NCBI GenBank assembly: GCA_026419785.1
Contig: JAODTK010005558.1
Span: 248,001-312,000 of the forward strand
Direction of reading: 5' to 3'
Source: Sclerodactyla briareus
Lineage: Eukaryota > Echinodermata > Holothuroidea > Dendrochirotida > Sclerodactylidae
Length of the DNA: 64,000 nt
Positions 1 through 10,805 of this stretch are shown here, piece by piece. The notes under the pieces are model-generated. The model was not told the DNA's origin. It ran no database searches and was given only the letters and a program-made list of their open reading frames with translations. Numbering within the stretch: the first letter of the stretch is position 1; every line of letters begins with the position of its first letter. The translations under genes were made by a program, and so were the position numbers.

Positions 1-3000
1 ATCATAGGTTCATCTGGGACAAGAACCAAAACTTGTTGTTTTACAGAACGGGATACATCCGGCTTACTTCACCAACACCAACCGGAAATATGAGGTGGAG
101 CCTTTAAACATGTTTTACTGTTCATAAAGAATTGGCCATATTTCCTCTACACGCATGTGCTACTCTACACTGCTCCCCCCCCCCCACCACCCCAGCTTCT
201 CCCTCCTCTTGTTCAACTTCTCCATCTCCTAGGCATGGCCAGTCGCTGCAGTAAACCCAAACCTGATAATTTGTCACATCGTGTGTGGAAGTTTGCAGAA
301 ACTGGATGAGTGCTTACCCACGTCACAAAACAATGGCCGACATTCCTATGGCATAGCTTCATACTTTCCGTTCCCTCGGAAGATACGATGAGGATGGAAA
401 TCTGGAAGGTTCATAGAACAGATCTCGTGATAAATGAGAAATAGGAAATATGGCTCAAGACCGATTTAGTCTGAAAAAAACGTGAATCAATATACTGATG
501 CCATGTTTAGTCTCACTATGCATAGTGTAGTTCAACTTCTTACCGTGGAGCCCTTGATATTGGTGCCTCTCTCTGGTAATTAAATTCATTTTTCCTTGTT
601 CCTCTGAACTTTGCTGGGAACCAGTACCAAATCTTACCAATGTATGGACTGTATTTGCTTCAGTGATATTGGTTAATTAGCATACATTCAATGAATAGCG
701 AGGTCAGTGTTTTCCGAATGGTTCGTCCAACGCCCACGTTTTGATTCAAGAGGAGCTTGTAGGGCAATAACGAACAGAAGCTCAAAATACGAGTGAGCAT
801 CAAATTTTTTATATGTCAGTCTGCTTAATGCTCAGGCATTCCGTCATAACAAGTTAGGTGATCAATGTTCTCTCATTTGTCTAATGGTACAACAAAGGCA
901 ATTAAGCGATGTTTTAGGAATGCAACTTCAACACACTGCGTGTTTTCTGCTATGTGTAGAAGCATGCCATTTAATTGCTGCCTCAAAGCATTCCACATTT
1001 ACCTACGTGCCCATTCAAACCGCATTTCCCCCAACAATAACCCCTCAGTGGATTACCATCCTAGGATAGGGGTCAATAAGGATTAGATTTTCATCTTTGT
1101 TCACTCCATTACCCAAAAGGCCCTTCGACCGCACTTCTATTATCCTTTGCAACTGCCAATAGTAATTGTTATTTACTATGTAACTCATTATGGACACATG
1201 TTATAAATATCGACAGATAGGGTTCTGTATCAGAATAGGGTTCATGTTCAGAAATAGGGTTCTGTCTCAGAATAGGTCCCATGTATCAGAAATAGGGTCC
1301 ATGTATCAGAAATATGGTCCATGTATCAGGCATAGGTAGACAGACAGCTAGTTAAGATAGTGCTCCATCCATCCAGGCATGGGTTTACTTGATCCATTTA
1401 AATTGTCAATGTTTCACAAATTTTCACTTTCCCCCACAAATGACTCCAGGGTATTCACACACACTCCACACATTCACCACACTCACGTGTACGCATGCGC
1501 ATGCGCACACACACCCACTGAGATGACTGCATAGATTTATCCTGATTTTGTCAAGGTAATCAAAGATAGAAAACCGTCAGGCTTTTGTAGAGACTGCAGA
1601 ATTTGACATTCACATACAAAATTGCCCATACTTACAATCAATAAGATCAGAATTTTTTTTTTTCATGTTCCGTCTCAATTCAAGAAACGTGACAACCATT
1701 TTGTTTTCCTGATTCATCATATCAACATTAAGGAATTTAAGGTCAATGGGACTTACACTTTTTAGAAAATCATATATTTCCTCGTGTTCCCGAAGATTAT
1801 ATGTTGTTTACCCACAATGCCTGGGGGCACGTCCTCCACCGCACACACATTTCGCATAATTCTGTAATTGACAAATTAAAATCAAAATAAATATTCAAAA
1901 TGGAGTCAACAACTGAATTCCAATTGTCTCCAAGATGATCAATTAATTGTTACCCAGGCATCAACCCTAGTCCTCACTGTTGAATCCAGGGTGTAGAGAA
2001 GGACAGATTTAGTCAACATTAATCTGGCGAGGGAGACTACAGCGGCTATTAACAAACCTAATCTCAATGACAGGGCCACTTGAAGGCAATTACATTCCAC
2101 AGCACCCGCTAATATTGACGTGCCGCTGCCTGTACAGTTCACACTCGAGATTGGCGCATCAGCAGGTTTGCGTTGAAACTCTGTTCAGGAAAGGGCGTAT
2201 TTCATACCCTTGATCTCAAATTTAGATTTTCCAACTCATCTCGCTTTTTTGTTACCTACATATCAAACCGTCAATATTGTGTCGCACCCTTGTTACAGGT
2301 AATGGATGATTCCGTTGCTGATAACTACAGCGAAGAATATCAACCTACGATATGTCAGAAATTCTGTATCAACATATTATTGTGACATATACTGTACCAT
2401 TATCGAATTGCACAGGGATGGTTTTTGGTTTTCCATAGTGACATGCAAATGACGCAAGCTTGTTGACAGTTGAAACCAGAAGTCAATGGCTCTCTAACTC
2501 TCTGTAATATAATGCTAGAATCTGGCTTGTCAGAAATCACCACCATGGCCCACTCTTGCAGAAGAAATTGAAGATGAAGGTAGTATACCAATATGAAGGT
2601 GAAGCCTGCCCTCAATTGAATTTGGAGTGGTAGGTTGGGTGGAACAGTTAACAGCCAATGTGAGGTTAGGCATGGTGAGGTCAGGCAATGATGAAGTTAG
2701 GCAAGGATGTCCAAATTATGATAAATTTCCGAGGCTGGAAAGAGGTTCAATTACATAATGGAAACACTAACCAAGCGGGTAGTGCTAATTGGTTATAGGG
2801 CGGCATTCCACCAGGCACCCCTGTTGCATTCTCAGCACAAGAGGAGTGGGGGGGGGGGGGGCAAATGGTGGCTAGCCAATTTGCAAGATGCGGGTGAGAT
2901 TCTGACAAGCTGGCTACAACGTGAAGTTTCCAGATCTGCACCCTTGCCGGGCCTTGAATAGGTTCGATTCTCTGCTCAGCCAAGTTATGAAGGAAAAAAA

Positions 3001-3042
3001 AAAGATAGCAAGAGCATTTGTAAGCGAGACTTCATCTCCGAC
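1..3042. other. Intron downstream of the DH entry exon
   Basis: I see no exon here. Contents: a poly-C run at 176-187, a short minisatellite at 1213-1335, an alternating purine/pyrimidine stretch at 1485-1515, and a G12 run near 2849. A GGTTCGATTCTCTGCTC box-B-like string near 2963 may end a tRNA-derived SINE that starts near 2775, but its box A is unclear. Confidence 0.55.
1213..1335. repeat. Minisatellite, ~20-bp unit
   Basis: About six imperfect copies of a unit close to ATAGGGTCCATGTATCAGAA run head to tail. The left copies vary as ATAGGGTTCTGTATCAGA and similar. It is too short and degenerate to code for anything. It lies in the intron after the DH entry exon. Confidence 0.85.
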
Positions 3043-3225
3043 CTGGACGAAACACATCAAGGTTCCTGACATAGGTTCTCTCAGTCTCCAGTAGCTCGGA
3101 CATGATATAGTCTCTCTTGCGAGCCGATTTCCTCTTCTAATAGTGAGGCCCTTGGCGGCCATCCTGGAGCTTCGTTCCAGGTGGTGTCTGACATGCGATC
3201 TCAGACTGGGCTCCCTCACTTCCTC
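3043..3225 (-). CDS. Trio: Trio exon, entry into the first DH (RhoGEF) domain
   Basis: The acceptor is CATCTCCGATTACAG before 3225; the donor is CCAG|GTCGGA after 3043. The second half reads KRKSARKRDYIMSELLETER then TYVRNLD, matching EEKRKSARRKEFIMAELIQTEKAYVRDL, the first DH helix. The first half contains TKLQDGRQ in another frame (VKLRDAAHELN in TRIO), and a break near 3133-3147 separates the two. The DH domain is the catalytic GEF module acting on Rac/RhoG; its remaining exons must lie beyond the left end, since nothing matching was found in 1-3042. Confidence is high for the second half and moderate for the first. Confidence 0.9.
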
Positions 3226-3993
3226 CTGTAATCGGAGATGGAGCTTCACATGAAATGGCAACTTATCAAAAAATAACTGTTTAGTTATCATAATACCCAT
3301 AGTCCTCAATAATGCATGCAATTCATAGAGCACGTATAAAGTATATGAAGGTGAAGCTGAGACATGGACTTGAGACGGATTTGGAACAGCTTACCTGTCA
3401 ATGCCACTCAGTGCATGAATTTATTGAAGTGTAAAACAAATATCTTGAAGATATTGGAGCGTAACTACTATTTTCCATCTAGGTCATATTCACAAGCTGT
3501 TTGGATTGACTCTTGTGGGGAGAGAATAGACTGGTAGTATGCAGTTTTGATAGGGTTCCTCTCAAACCATGGTATTGACCACATACATTTCACTACCGTG
3601 GTGAAAACCAAATAGATGTATAAAATATCCATCATCTACAGTCTTCGAGTTATCGGGGCTATGATCATGTGATGAGAATAGATCACGGTCCACTTATGTG
3701 AATCAAGATGAGAGTAACTTTGAACTAAAATACTTTTGGAGGGAGGAATCTGTGCCAAATCCTTTCAAGTCGGACCAAGTGTTCATGACCATAGATTGTG
3801 AGGAATCGTGAGCATATTTCACTGTGGCTTGTATTGGCCAATGAATTATCACATATAATAAAACAACAAATTCCAAGAAGATTGAAAAAGTTAGTTTATC
3901 TTGTGTTATTTACCATTTCTTCTCGAATCATGACCAAAAAACATATCAACGTGAACATTGGATGGAGAGAGTAACTTCCTCAAAAAGAATTAC

Positions 3994-4178
3994 CTCATGT
4001 TCACACCAAGTTTTGCCTGCCAGTTGGCTTGCGGTATTTGTCCATCCGGAGGGAGAAGTCCCTGGTACTCTCATCGACTGCTGCCACCCAGCTCTTGATG
4101 CTGGAGGCATGGGGAGTGGCCACGCTCGACCAGGCTGTCAGCCAACTGACGAAGCAGCTTCACCTTCTCACGAGTCTC
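3994..4178 (-). CDS. Trio: Trio exon, last spectrin helix before DH
   Basis: The acceptor is CAATTTCTTCACCAG before 4178; the donor is CATGAG|GTAATT after 3994. It begins ETREKVKLLRQLADSLVERG, continuing GTAK of the previous exon in phase 0 (AKQTKEKVKLLIQLAD in KALRN). At 4108-4118 there is one extra C in a run of Cs. The next frame reads ASSIKSWVAAVDESTRDFSL then RMDKYR, like TEIRKWVTTVDKHYRDFSL. At 4027-4033 one base is lost, after which LGVNM matches LGVNTE. Two compensating single-base errors in 185 bp, one in a homopolymer, argue for sequencing error. Read in any one frame it looks like a random short open frame. Confidence 0.92.
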
Positions 4179-4367
4179 CTGGTGAAGAAATTGAAGAAAT
4201 AGATATAATATCATTATTGATATGCCACAGGATTAGTAAAATAAATATTATTAGAGATTAGTACGTAACCTAAAGTAGATGAAGCTATAGAATAGAATAT
4301 ATAAAAATTGTGAAGCGCACTATCAACAACAGTTATCTAATGCGCTGTACCAAACAGAACCTAAACC

Positions 4368-4690
4368 CTAGAGGCACTCCAGTCTTAAGTTGTGACTTGA
4401 ACTGTGACATTGTTTTAGCTTGTCGTTATCTATACAAATGAAAAGTAGCACAATGTGAGACAGTTGATATGAAGAGCATGGATGAAAAGGAATAGAAGAT
4501 AAGGGGACCCCCTTGATACTCTTTGAGAATAAAAATATTGCCGATCTGCTTTTTCCCTGACCTAATGAGTACTTCAATGGAATCACATTAGAGGGTGATC
4601 TCCATGAATTAGGTACATCTTCTGAGTAGCTATTCCACTCCCTAATCACTCTGGGTAAAGAAATATTTCAACATGTCCAGCCTGTAGTGG
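4368..4690 (-). mobile_element. LINE 3' end fragment (C-terminal WNS motif)
   Basis: On the minus strand, near 4680-4560, frames read KYFFTQ, RVIREWNSYSEDVPNS and SPSNV..LKYSL. This is the typical C-terminal tail of LINE reverse-transcriptase proteins (FF..RVV..WNSLP..VV...S...FK..LD). Frame changes show it is a dead copy. It sits in the 1.2-kb intron between the Trio exons at 5404 and 4178. Confidence 0.65.
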
Positions 4691-5403
4691 ATGCCATGGA
4701 AGCTTGGGACAATGACATTTATCAGTAGTAATATGGGGAATTAAGAGTAGTAATCAAAAGGAAGGCTATCAAATCCATAAATGATTTTATGAAACCTGAG
4801 AACAAATCACCCCAAATTTGCTTCTATGTCTTCTGAGTCACCACCGAGACGCTCCAGAGCATACGAGAATGAAGTGGGCAAGTCTGGTTGGCTCTGGCGA
4901 TAGTGAAGGCCAATGCGAGAGTTCTTCCGTTTAAGACAGTTTTTGTCTCTTTCAGGGCTCTGCAAAGCACACTACTCGATGAGTAGTGAAAGATCAGGGG
5001 AGACTTAAGAGTGCAACCCCTCGGATCACACTAAACAAGCTTTACAGCAGGGACTTCACTGATGGCCAAATCAGCATCCTGATAATCGCATTGACACTGA
5101 CACGTTCTTCAAAGTACCATTTGAAATACATCAAGTGATGACCCGTTATGTAGATATTCCAATAGTACCCCAGCTTTCTTCAATAACAGTGGCTGCCCTA
5201 GCTATGATCGCAAGTGGAACCAAACTGTTGGGGTTGTAATTCGACATAGGCATGGCTGAGGGTAGGGGCTATGTTTTTTTGTTGATCATATGCAATAAAA
5301 CAATCATCAGTTCTGTAGAGCAGGTGGGTGCTTGCTTGCATTATTGGCTGCCAAGTAGCTACCAGACCAGCAAACCATTTCCAGTGACGCTTTGACACAT
5401 TAC

Positions 5404-5526
5404 CTTAGCGGTTCCCTTGAATTCATTGTGTTCCTTGAGGAGGTCGGTCGTCTCCTCTGCATTCTTGCCCAGGTTGGTGTGGGTCGACAAGTAGAATTCA
5501 CCCGTGTCGTGAATCCAATCCAATGC
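5404..5526 (-). CDS. Trio: Trio exon, ALDWIHDTGEF helix, frame intact
   Basis: This is the only fully clean exon. The acceptor is CATTTGTTGTCAG before 5526; the donor is GCTAAG|GTAATG after 5404. Its 41 codons read ALDWIHDTGEFYLSTHTNLG, then KNAEETTDLLKEHNEFKGTA and K, against ALEWIHDTGEFYLSTHT and TQELLKEHEEF of TRIO. This part also resembles KALRN (ETTEETQELLKEYGEF), as expected of an invertebrate ancestor-like single gene. It is helix A-B of the last spectrin repeat before the DH domain. It is the best anchor for naming the gene. Confidence 0.96.
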
Positions 5527-6286
5527 CTGACAACAAATGAAGTATCCACAAAATTGGATATACTGCATATTCAGTGGAAGAATTATCTTTGGAAACAATA
5601 ATTCTCATGATGATAAATATGTGATGGATGCAATAGGTCTATCTCCAAGCACAGAGAGTGATAACTTTTAGGAAAACCTTTTTTTATTACAACATGCACC
5701 TACTCCTCTACTCCTCGTCTACCCATACACTGCAGGATTCTTATTTTGAGAATGAATTCCGTCCACAACGTGACCTCATAAGAAATATGCCTATGTAAAA
5801 CAGCTAACTGTTAGTTTATATATAACTATCCACCCTTTCAGACATTCTAGTAACTTAAAAACTGCACCTTCCTAAAAGTGACAAATCTAAATAATGATAA
5901 TCTAGCTGGATAGCTCACAATCAACTTGGAAAATTTCACTTTTAACTATGATTATTCCTTAGTTTAGTTATACAACATAGTTGAACGTTTCCGAGAGGTT
6001 GATTTGTATCATCATCAAGATCGCTTTCATCTCTTAGGCTGTCAGTTGCCCTGGTTCAACTATGAACAACCCCCTCAGGCCTTGGCAAATGCTTTTTCAC
6101 CTACCGCGGCCCTGAGTCACACAAGTCCATCCTTTACCAACCTGTAATCCTCTCAAACAACCTGTGGATGTTGGAAATATCCCACCTTTGGAACAAACTG
6201 AATTGCCCATTTGGTATTTTGACTTGCAACCATTCAAAATGCCTGCATATTCATCATTTTTTCTTGCTGTCATCCATAACCCTAAC

Positions 6287-6400
6287 CTGTCGTGCGCTCC
6301 TCTCAAAGAGCACAAACTGCAGACATTGGTCCAGCCTCTTCTTCTTGTCGTCCATCTCTCTAATACCCTGTCCTCCTGCGTAACACTCCTTCTAATGTTT
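6287..6400 (-). CDS. Trio: Trio exon, helix A with LDQC..FVLFERSA motif
   Basis: The acceptor is CATTCCCTCTCCACTAG before 6400; the donor is CGACAG|GTTAGG after 6287. It reads NIRRSVTQEDRVLERWT, then, after one missing base at 6346-6351, KKKRLDQCLQFVLFERSARQ. TRIO has NILNELFQRENRVLHYWT then KKRRLDQCQQYVVFERSAKQ. With the missing base restored the exon is exactly 38 codons plus one base. The end joins in phase 0 to ALDW of the next exon. This is the clearest single-base deletion in the gene, because similarity is high immediately before and after it. Confidence 0.92.
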
Positions 6401-7374
6401 CTAGTGGAGAGGGAATGAAAACAACAAATGAAAAAGGTGAAAGAAGTCTTCATTCACCACTTTTTCAATGCGCCTCAGTTTCCTTTATTCCTGTGGGTTG
6501 AACTGGCAGCCCATGATTCATGTTGTGGCACACTGGATCATCACTACTGGGATTCTGAGATGCCGCATGACATCATTGAGTGGGGCTTCACCAGAGCAAA
6601 AATGAGGAAAGTGTCTGAATGAACTACATATGGTTTGAGGAGATAAGGCTCCAATAGTGGCATGAATTTATCCGAATAATATGGAAGAGAAGCACGGTGT
6701 GGGGAAACACTACAACGTGTACCAACAATTTACAGGCATCCAAACAAAGTAAACGAATGCAATATAACTGCATCTGTACCTATCGCATTCTTCCTACTTG
6801 CATACTACGTTGGACCGCCCATCATGGTGGTGGCGATTCCATGCTCATTCCGTAGTTTAACCAAATTTGAACTCCACCTGACTCCCTGGATTATTATAGG
6901 TTGGATGTGTTAACTAACTGACAATGCAGTAAATGATCTCTGACGTCAAAAGAATGGCACGACGAAATACATTTTTCATGTCCTCAGATAGGCATTCCTC
7001 CCATAGGCATTGTGGCCCTTACAGCCACTGTCTGATCGCCACTGTATATACCTGTCACTTATAAACAAGAACTCCATTACACACACTTTTTCTTATATCC
7101 AGCCTATATGACTTGGTTCAGTCAGTAATCCTCAATTTGCACATGTCGATGTGAAATTGGGGGGGGGGGGGGGGGGGAAGTTCACTTTTAGTAACACCAG
7201 GACGCAAAGCATTTTTTTCTGATTGTTGTTCGTTTGCAATCATTCCCTTTTCATCTAAAAATTCTACCCTGGCCAAGGATACAACCGGCCATGGCCTAAG
7301 GTCCAATCAAATGACAGCCATTAGGTACATAAATCTCAGAAAATGTCACCAAGCACCAAACCCCCTTTTCTTAC

Positions 7375-7635
7375 TTTTGGTATAAGCCTCAGGCCCCCTC
7401 GCCTTCTCGACCAGCAGCTGTGGTCCATTGCACTTTTTGAGATATTTCATTTCCATGAAGTTCTCGTGCTCCTCCGGCCATGGTGCATGGCCTTGAGGAA
7501 GCTCTCCTTCTGGTCCTGGTGTCGGTTGATCATCTTCAGCATCTCGCCTTCACTGATTGGCTGGCGCTCCTGGCCCCCACACCAATCGTCGTCCCTGGTG
7601 TACTCCCGCTCAAGGTCTTCTAGAACTGACTGCAC
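7375..7635 (-). CDS. Trio: Trio exon with the DDWCGG motif
   Basis: This is the longest exon in the window. The acceptor is TTTGTTCACACACAG before 7635; the donor is taken as GTAAGA after 7375. It encodes VQSVLEDLEREYTRDDDWC, then GGQERQPISEGEMLKMINR and HQDQKESFLKA. These match VCSVLESLEQEYRRDEDWC and HLEQKEAFLKACTLARRN of the family almost residue for residue. At 7480-7492 the frame breaks within FLKA(C)TMA, followed in other frames by NFMEMKYL and ARGPEA, equivalent to VFLKYLHRN and APEQQ. Length is 261 bp against 264 in human TRIO. The downstream join to 6400 is off by one base, consistent with another small error. Confidence 0.92.
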
Positions 7636-7744
7636 CTGTGTGTGAACAAATCGTAGTCAATCGATCAGCGAATGTTTGAAGACATATTTTTCAGTTCGAT
7701 TTGATTTGAATTCCATTCAATGGGGGCTGTTGTCTCAAGCTTTG

Positions 7745-7960
7745 TGGTAAACGTTGCGGATCAGACACTCTTCAGAATATTTTCTGCCACTAGAGATTGA
7801 TGAATGGAATAGCCTTCACGCTGGCAGCTGTTGTGTGGTGTAAGAGTTTCATGCCTTCAAGAACAGTCTTGACTTGTTTTTCAGAATTGTGGGAGAATTC
7901 TTTGAGTTCTGTTGTTCTTCTTCTTGAGTTGCTGTGGTTTTGGGGTTGTCCATGAGACCA
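7745..7960 (+). mobile_element. LINE 3' end, first copy
   Basis: The sequence from about 7745 (AACGTTGCGGATCAGACACTC) matches 8355 onward. In changing frames it encodes DEWNSLHAGSC and FHAFKNSLDLFF, the WNSL and FK..LD signature of a LINE tail. The following segment GAATTCTTTGAGTTCTGTTG recurs near 8880, and GAGTTCTGTTGTACTTCTTC recurs near 8085. Several 3' ends of one family therefore lie nose to tail in the intron between the Trio exons at 9557 and 7635. Confidence 0.7.
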
Positions 7961-8185
7961 AAACTAACCTAACCATGGAGAGTGAACACAAACCATACAA
8001 GTCAGGAGCCAGGCTACAGTCAGGCTGCAGCAACCTCAGCTTTGCTGCAGCCCTGCTGCAGGTTAGGATGCAACTATGTGGAAGAGTTCTGTTGTACTTC
8101 TTCCTTGGTTGTTGTGGTTTCAGAATCATTCATATGAATCGCTTACCCTTTCCCACCAAACCAAAATAAATCATGAGCAACCACA

Positions 8186-8355
8186 CAAGAGCATCCACGA
8201 ACCCTAGTACCTGATAAAGTCCACTGTATTACAGCAGAACCATGACTAAGACCTCAGAGTGTGATCCAACGAAATACAGCCACATAGGGCAAAACCGTCC
8301 CGTGACTGCTGGAATTCAAACCCAGAATGTTTGCTTGCAAGCGTTAGTGCATAGC
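8186..8355 (-). mobile_element. tRNA-derived SINE, family A, partial copy
   Basis: This shares the segment with CCGTCCCGTGACTGCTGGAA and CAGCCAC.TAGGG with copies near 13.1 and 58.2 kb. On the minus strand GGGTTTGAATTCCAGCAGTC is a good RNA polymerase III box B, so the element reads leftward. The 5' (right) end is cut by the LINE tail beginning at 8355. Confidence 0.65.
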
Positions 8356-9010
8356 GTTGCAGATCAAACACTCGGAGGTATTTCTTTTCACAAAGAGTGC
8401 ATAACGTGTGGAACAGTCTCTCTGCAGATTTGGTTCGGTCTAAGGCTGGGATTCCGAGCTGCGTATGCGTATGTGGGAAATCGCCAATTTTCGTTGACTA
8501 GCGGGTGCTAGTTGCTTGAATAGGTCTATTGTAGCTTGCAAAAGATAGATATTGGTTCCACAGAAGCCAAAAATCATAAATAAAGGCAACCACGCTGAAT
8601 GGGAATACGCACATTTATCAATGCGTATGCGGATGCTTATTCCCGCGAATGAATATATGACTTATCTTCCTTAAAAGCCAAGCACGACAATATTCATGGT
8701 TTGTTGGCTTTATTGTCTTTTCGCATAATCTTAGAGTGTTTTCTCTTCTAAACAAACGTTTGTTTTCGTAAATATGTGATTTTAACATCCAACCCGGATA
8801 CGCATACTCATCTATGGAATCCCAGCGCTAAGAGTGTTAATGCCCTTCAAAATCCTTGACTATGTTTTCAAGATTGTGGAGAATTCTTTGATTCTGTTGT
8901 TCTTCTTCTTGGGTTGTTATGGTTTCGGTCATTCATGAAGACCCTTCCCTACTGAACTGAAGTGAACTAGATCATGAGCAACCACGTGAGAGCATTCACA
9001 CCACACAGTT
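8355..9010 (+). mobile_element. LINE 3' end, second copy, split by an inserted element
   Basis: Codons 8382-8444 are open and read FFSQRVHNVWNSLSADLVRS plus K, a well-preserved LINE C-terminal tail. The coding sequence then stops at CTAAG (8440-8444) and resumes at 8833 with SVNA and, after one shift, FK.LDYVF. Joining 8444 to 8833 gives VRSK|SVNA in frame. The 3' part to about 9010 repeats the tail sequence seen at 7900 and 8085. An unrelated 383-bp element fills the gap. Confidence 0.8.
8445..8827. mobile_element. MITE-like element with inverted termini and CTAAG duplication
   Basis: The left end is GCTGGGATTCC and the right end GGAATCCCAGC, a perfect 11-bp inverted repeat. It extends imperfectly inward (GCGTATGCGTATG left, GGATACGCATAC right). 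The flanks are CTAAG at 8440-8444 and CTAAG at 8828-8832, consistent with a 5-bp target-site duplication; one extra G sits before the right copy. There is no coding capacity. Internal GCGTATGCG motifs recur. Superfamily is unassigned. Confidence 0.8.
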
Positions 9011-9556
9011 TCTGACACATTGGAGGTATTCAGATATTCACAGATGTAGACTAAAACCTCGCCAACAGTAACTTATCAACAGGACATGTCAAAATGGAAA
9101 GTGTCCTTGTGATAACCCATCTGGAGGATATGATCAACCCGTTCCTCAAGCGGCACGATACCAGCATTGCTCTTCCTCACTTCCATCTTAACTATTGGAT
9201 GTTAGATTTCTACCACAGCCCACCCTGAAGGCTTCCTGACAAGGTACTACTAACCGACACTACCATGTTATCTTTTTGTATTAGAGAATTGATCAGGACA
9301 AATTTCACAGGATGGTGCCAAAGTGAGGCCTTCGACGGGGCCCTGATTACGCTTGACTATTGAATGATAAAGAAGGTTGCAAAACCAAATTTGCCCCCCA
9401 TCTAAACACATATTGACATAGCTTAGGGCCCTCCTGTTGGAACACATACCGATCATTCCTGGTCATTGTATAATTATCCAACAAGGATCAATTCCCAAAA
9501 ACTGTCTGTCATGCCAAAAAACAAAATCTTCATCTTCACTCCACTCCACACAGTAC

Positions 9557-9744
9557 CTGTGTGATACTTTGTAGAAGCTGCATGCATACTGAAAGAGCTT
9601 CCTCCGGTCCTCCGCTGCATGATACTGTGACCAGCGCTCTCGATGTCAGAGTGATGTCCATTATTCCTCTCCTGCGTCAAAGTGGTTGGACTCCACCAGC
9701 CGTAAGCCCTTGTCGTGGAGACGGATTGCACTTTCTTGGGTTTT
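9557..9744 (-). CDS. Trio: Trio exon, spectrin repeat helices B-C
   Basis: The acceptor is CTTGATCCCCAG before 9744; the donor is CACAG|GTACTG after 9557. It opens KTQESAIRLHDKGLRL then VESNHFDA, matching KTHQSALQVQQKAEAML then QANHYDMD. After two or more frame changes between 9620 and 9660 it reads RWSQYHAAEDRRKLFQ then YACSFYKVSH. These match HWQQLMLKMEDRLKL and ASVAFYKTSEQ, with the EDR and FYK anchors kept. Length is 188 bp against 192 expected, so four bases net are missing. The next exon (7635) begins VQSVLE, as TRIO continues VCSVLE. Identification is firm on both ends; the middle is disturbed. Confidence 0.87.
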
Positions 9745-10685
9745 CTGGGGATCAAGGTCGAGCAGACTTAGTTTGGGAAGAGTAGGCCGCGCATTTTGGT
9801 GTGAGGCACTTCTCGCAAAAGGAAAGCCAAAATGTTAATTCTAGCCACACAACACATGTGACCATTAACAAGTTCACATGTTTGTTTGGAGTGGCAAAGC
9901 CATTCAACCAAAATGACAATTTTGTATCACTTAGGGCATGCTTATATCCAGGTATTTTAATTCTTTCAATGAAGTGAATGAAACCAAACAAAGGCAATGT
10001 TTCATAAGCAACTAATTCTGATTTTTGTTCCCACTGTAATAGAATGGTAACATTATTTTTCTCTGGAGGTTAGTTGGAAAAGTGAAAAATTCCGAATTGT
10101 AGAGAGCTACCTTTCATTTTAATATTCTAATTGATAATACAGGAAAATATTCACAGACACTGAATACCTAAAGATTTTGCATAGTTGTCATGTGCATTTC
10201 CCCAATTATCACGGAAAATTAAGAACTTATAATCTTGCATCAGTAATATAAAAGGCGCCAGTTCAATGGCCTATACAACAAATCTGACTTTTTGCATTGT
10301 GCAAATAGAAAAAAGATCTCTGAGAGATTTTGTTCAGATTAAACTGTTTCCAGGTCGTGATATGTAAAAGACCCAAAGGCAGCCACCCCCCCTCCCCTCC
10401 CCTCCCCTCTCCACGGAGTTGTGAAATATCATTGTCGATCCTGTAAATTATTTCATGTTTTTCTTGTGTGCACCTAATTACTAGCCCTCTGACACGATTG
10501 GCCACTATAAAACAGTATCCTAATATCCACAGTGAATGCTAACACCCCCACCATCGATGGTGGCCATAGCCAACATAGTTACAACACCAACTTACAGTGG
10601 CTACACGGCAACAAAAATGGGGCTGAGTATACATCCAACCCATGGGGCAGCGAGGGGGGGGGGGGGGGAGAGATTAAATAAATAC

Positions 10686-10805
10686 TCCAGGGCTGTCTCG
10701 AACTGTGATGTTCTGCGGCATCTCCTCTGCCTCCCGCAGGAGGTTGGTATCGCCGGGTGGGGCAACAAGCAGGATCTTCTCTGACGTACTGATCCACTTC
10801 TCCAC
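10686..10805 (-). CDS. Trio: Trio exon, spectrin repeat helices A-B
   Basis: The acceptor is TTTTTCACAACCCAG before 10805; the donor is GTATTT after 10686. It reads VEKWISTSEKILL, then TNLLREAEEMPQ, aligning with VLGWIRNGESML and SLQEAEQLQREHEQF of TRIO; the W and the EAE motif coincide. Restoring two single lost bases near 10705-10720 exposes HH.FETALE, the family's HEQFQLAIE, ending just before the KTQESA start of the next exon. The final codon also looks one G short (CTGGA before GTATTT), a doublet reduced to one base. In the uncorrected frame there is no stop before the donor, so the exon appears open but with a garbled end. Confidence 0.85.

Noticed and set aside
180-240. Minus-strand EMEKLNKRREKL as the next DH exon of Trio
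   Set aside because: A short charged helix without the expected conserved DH residues; the splice sites are weak.
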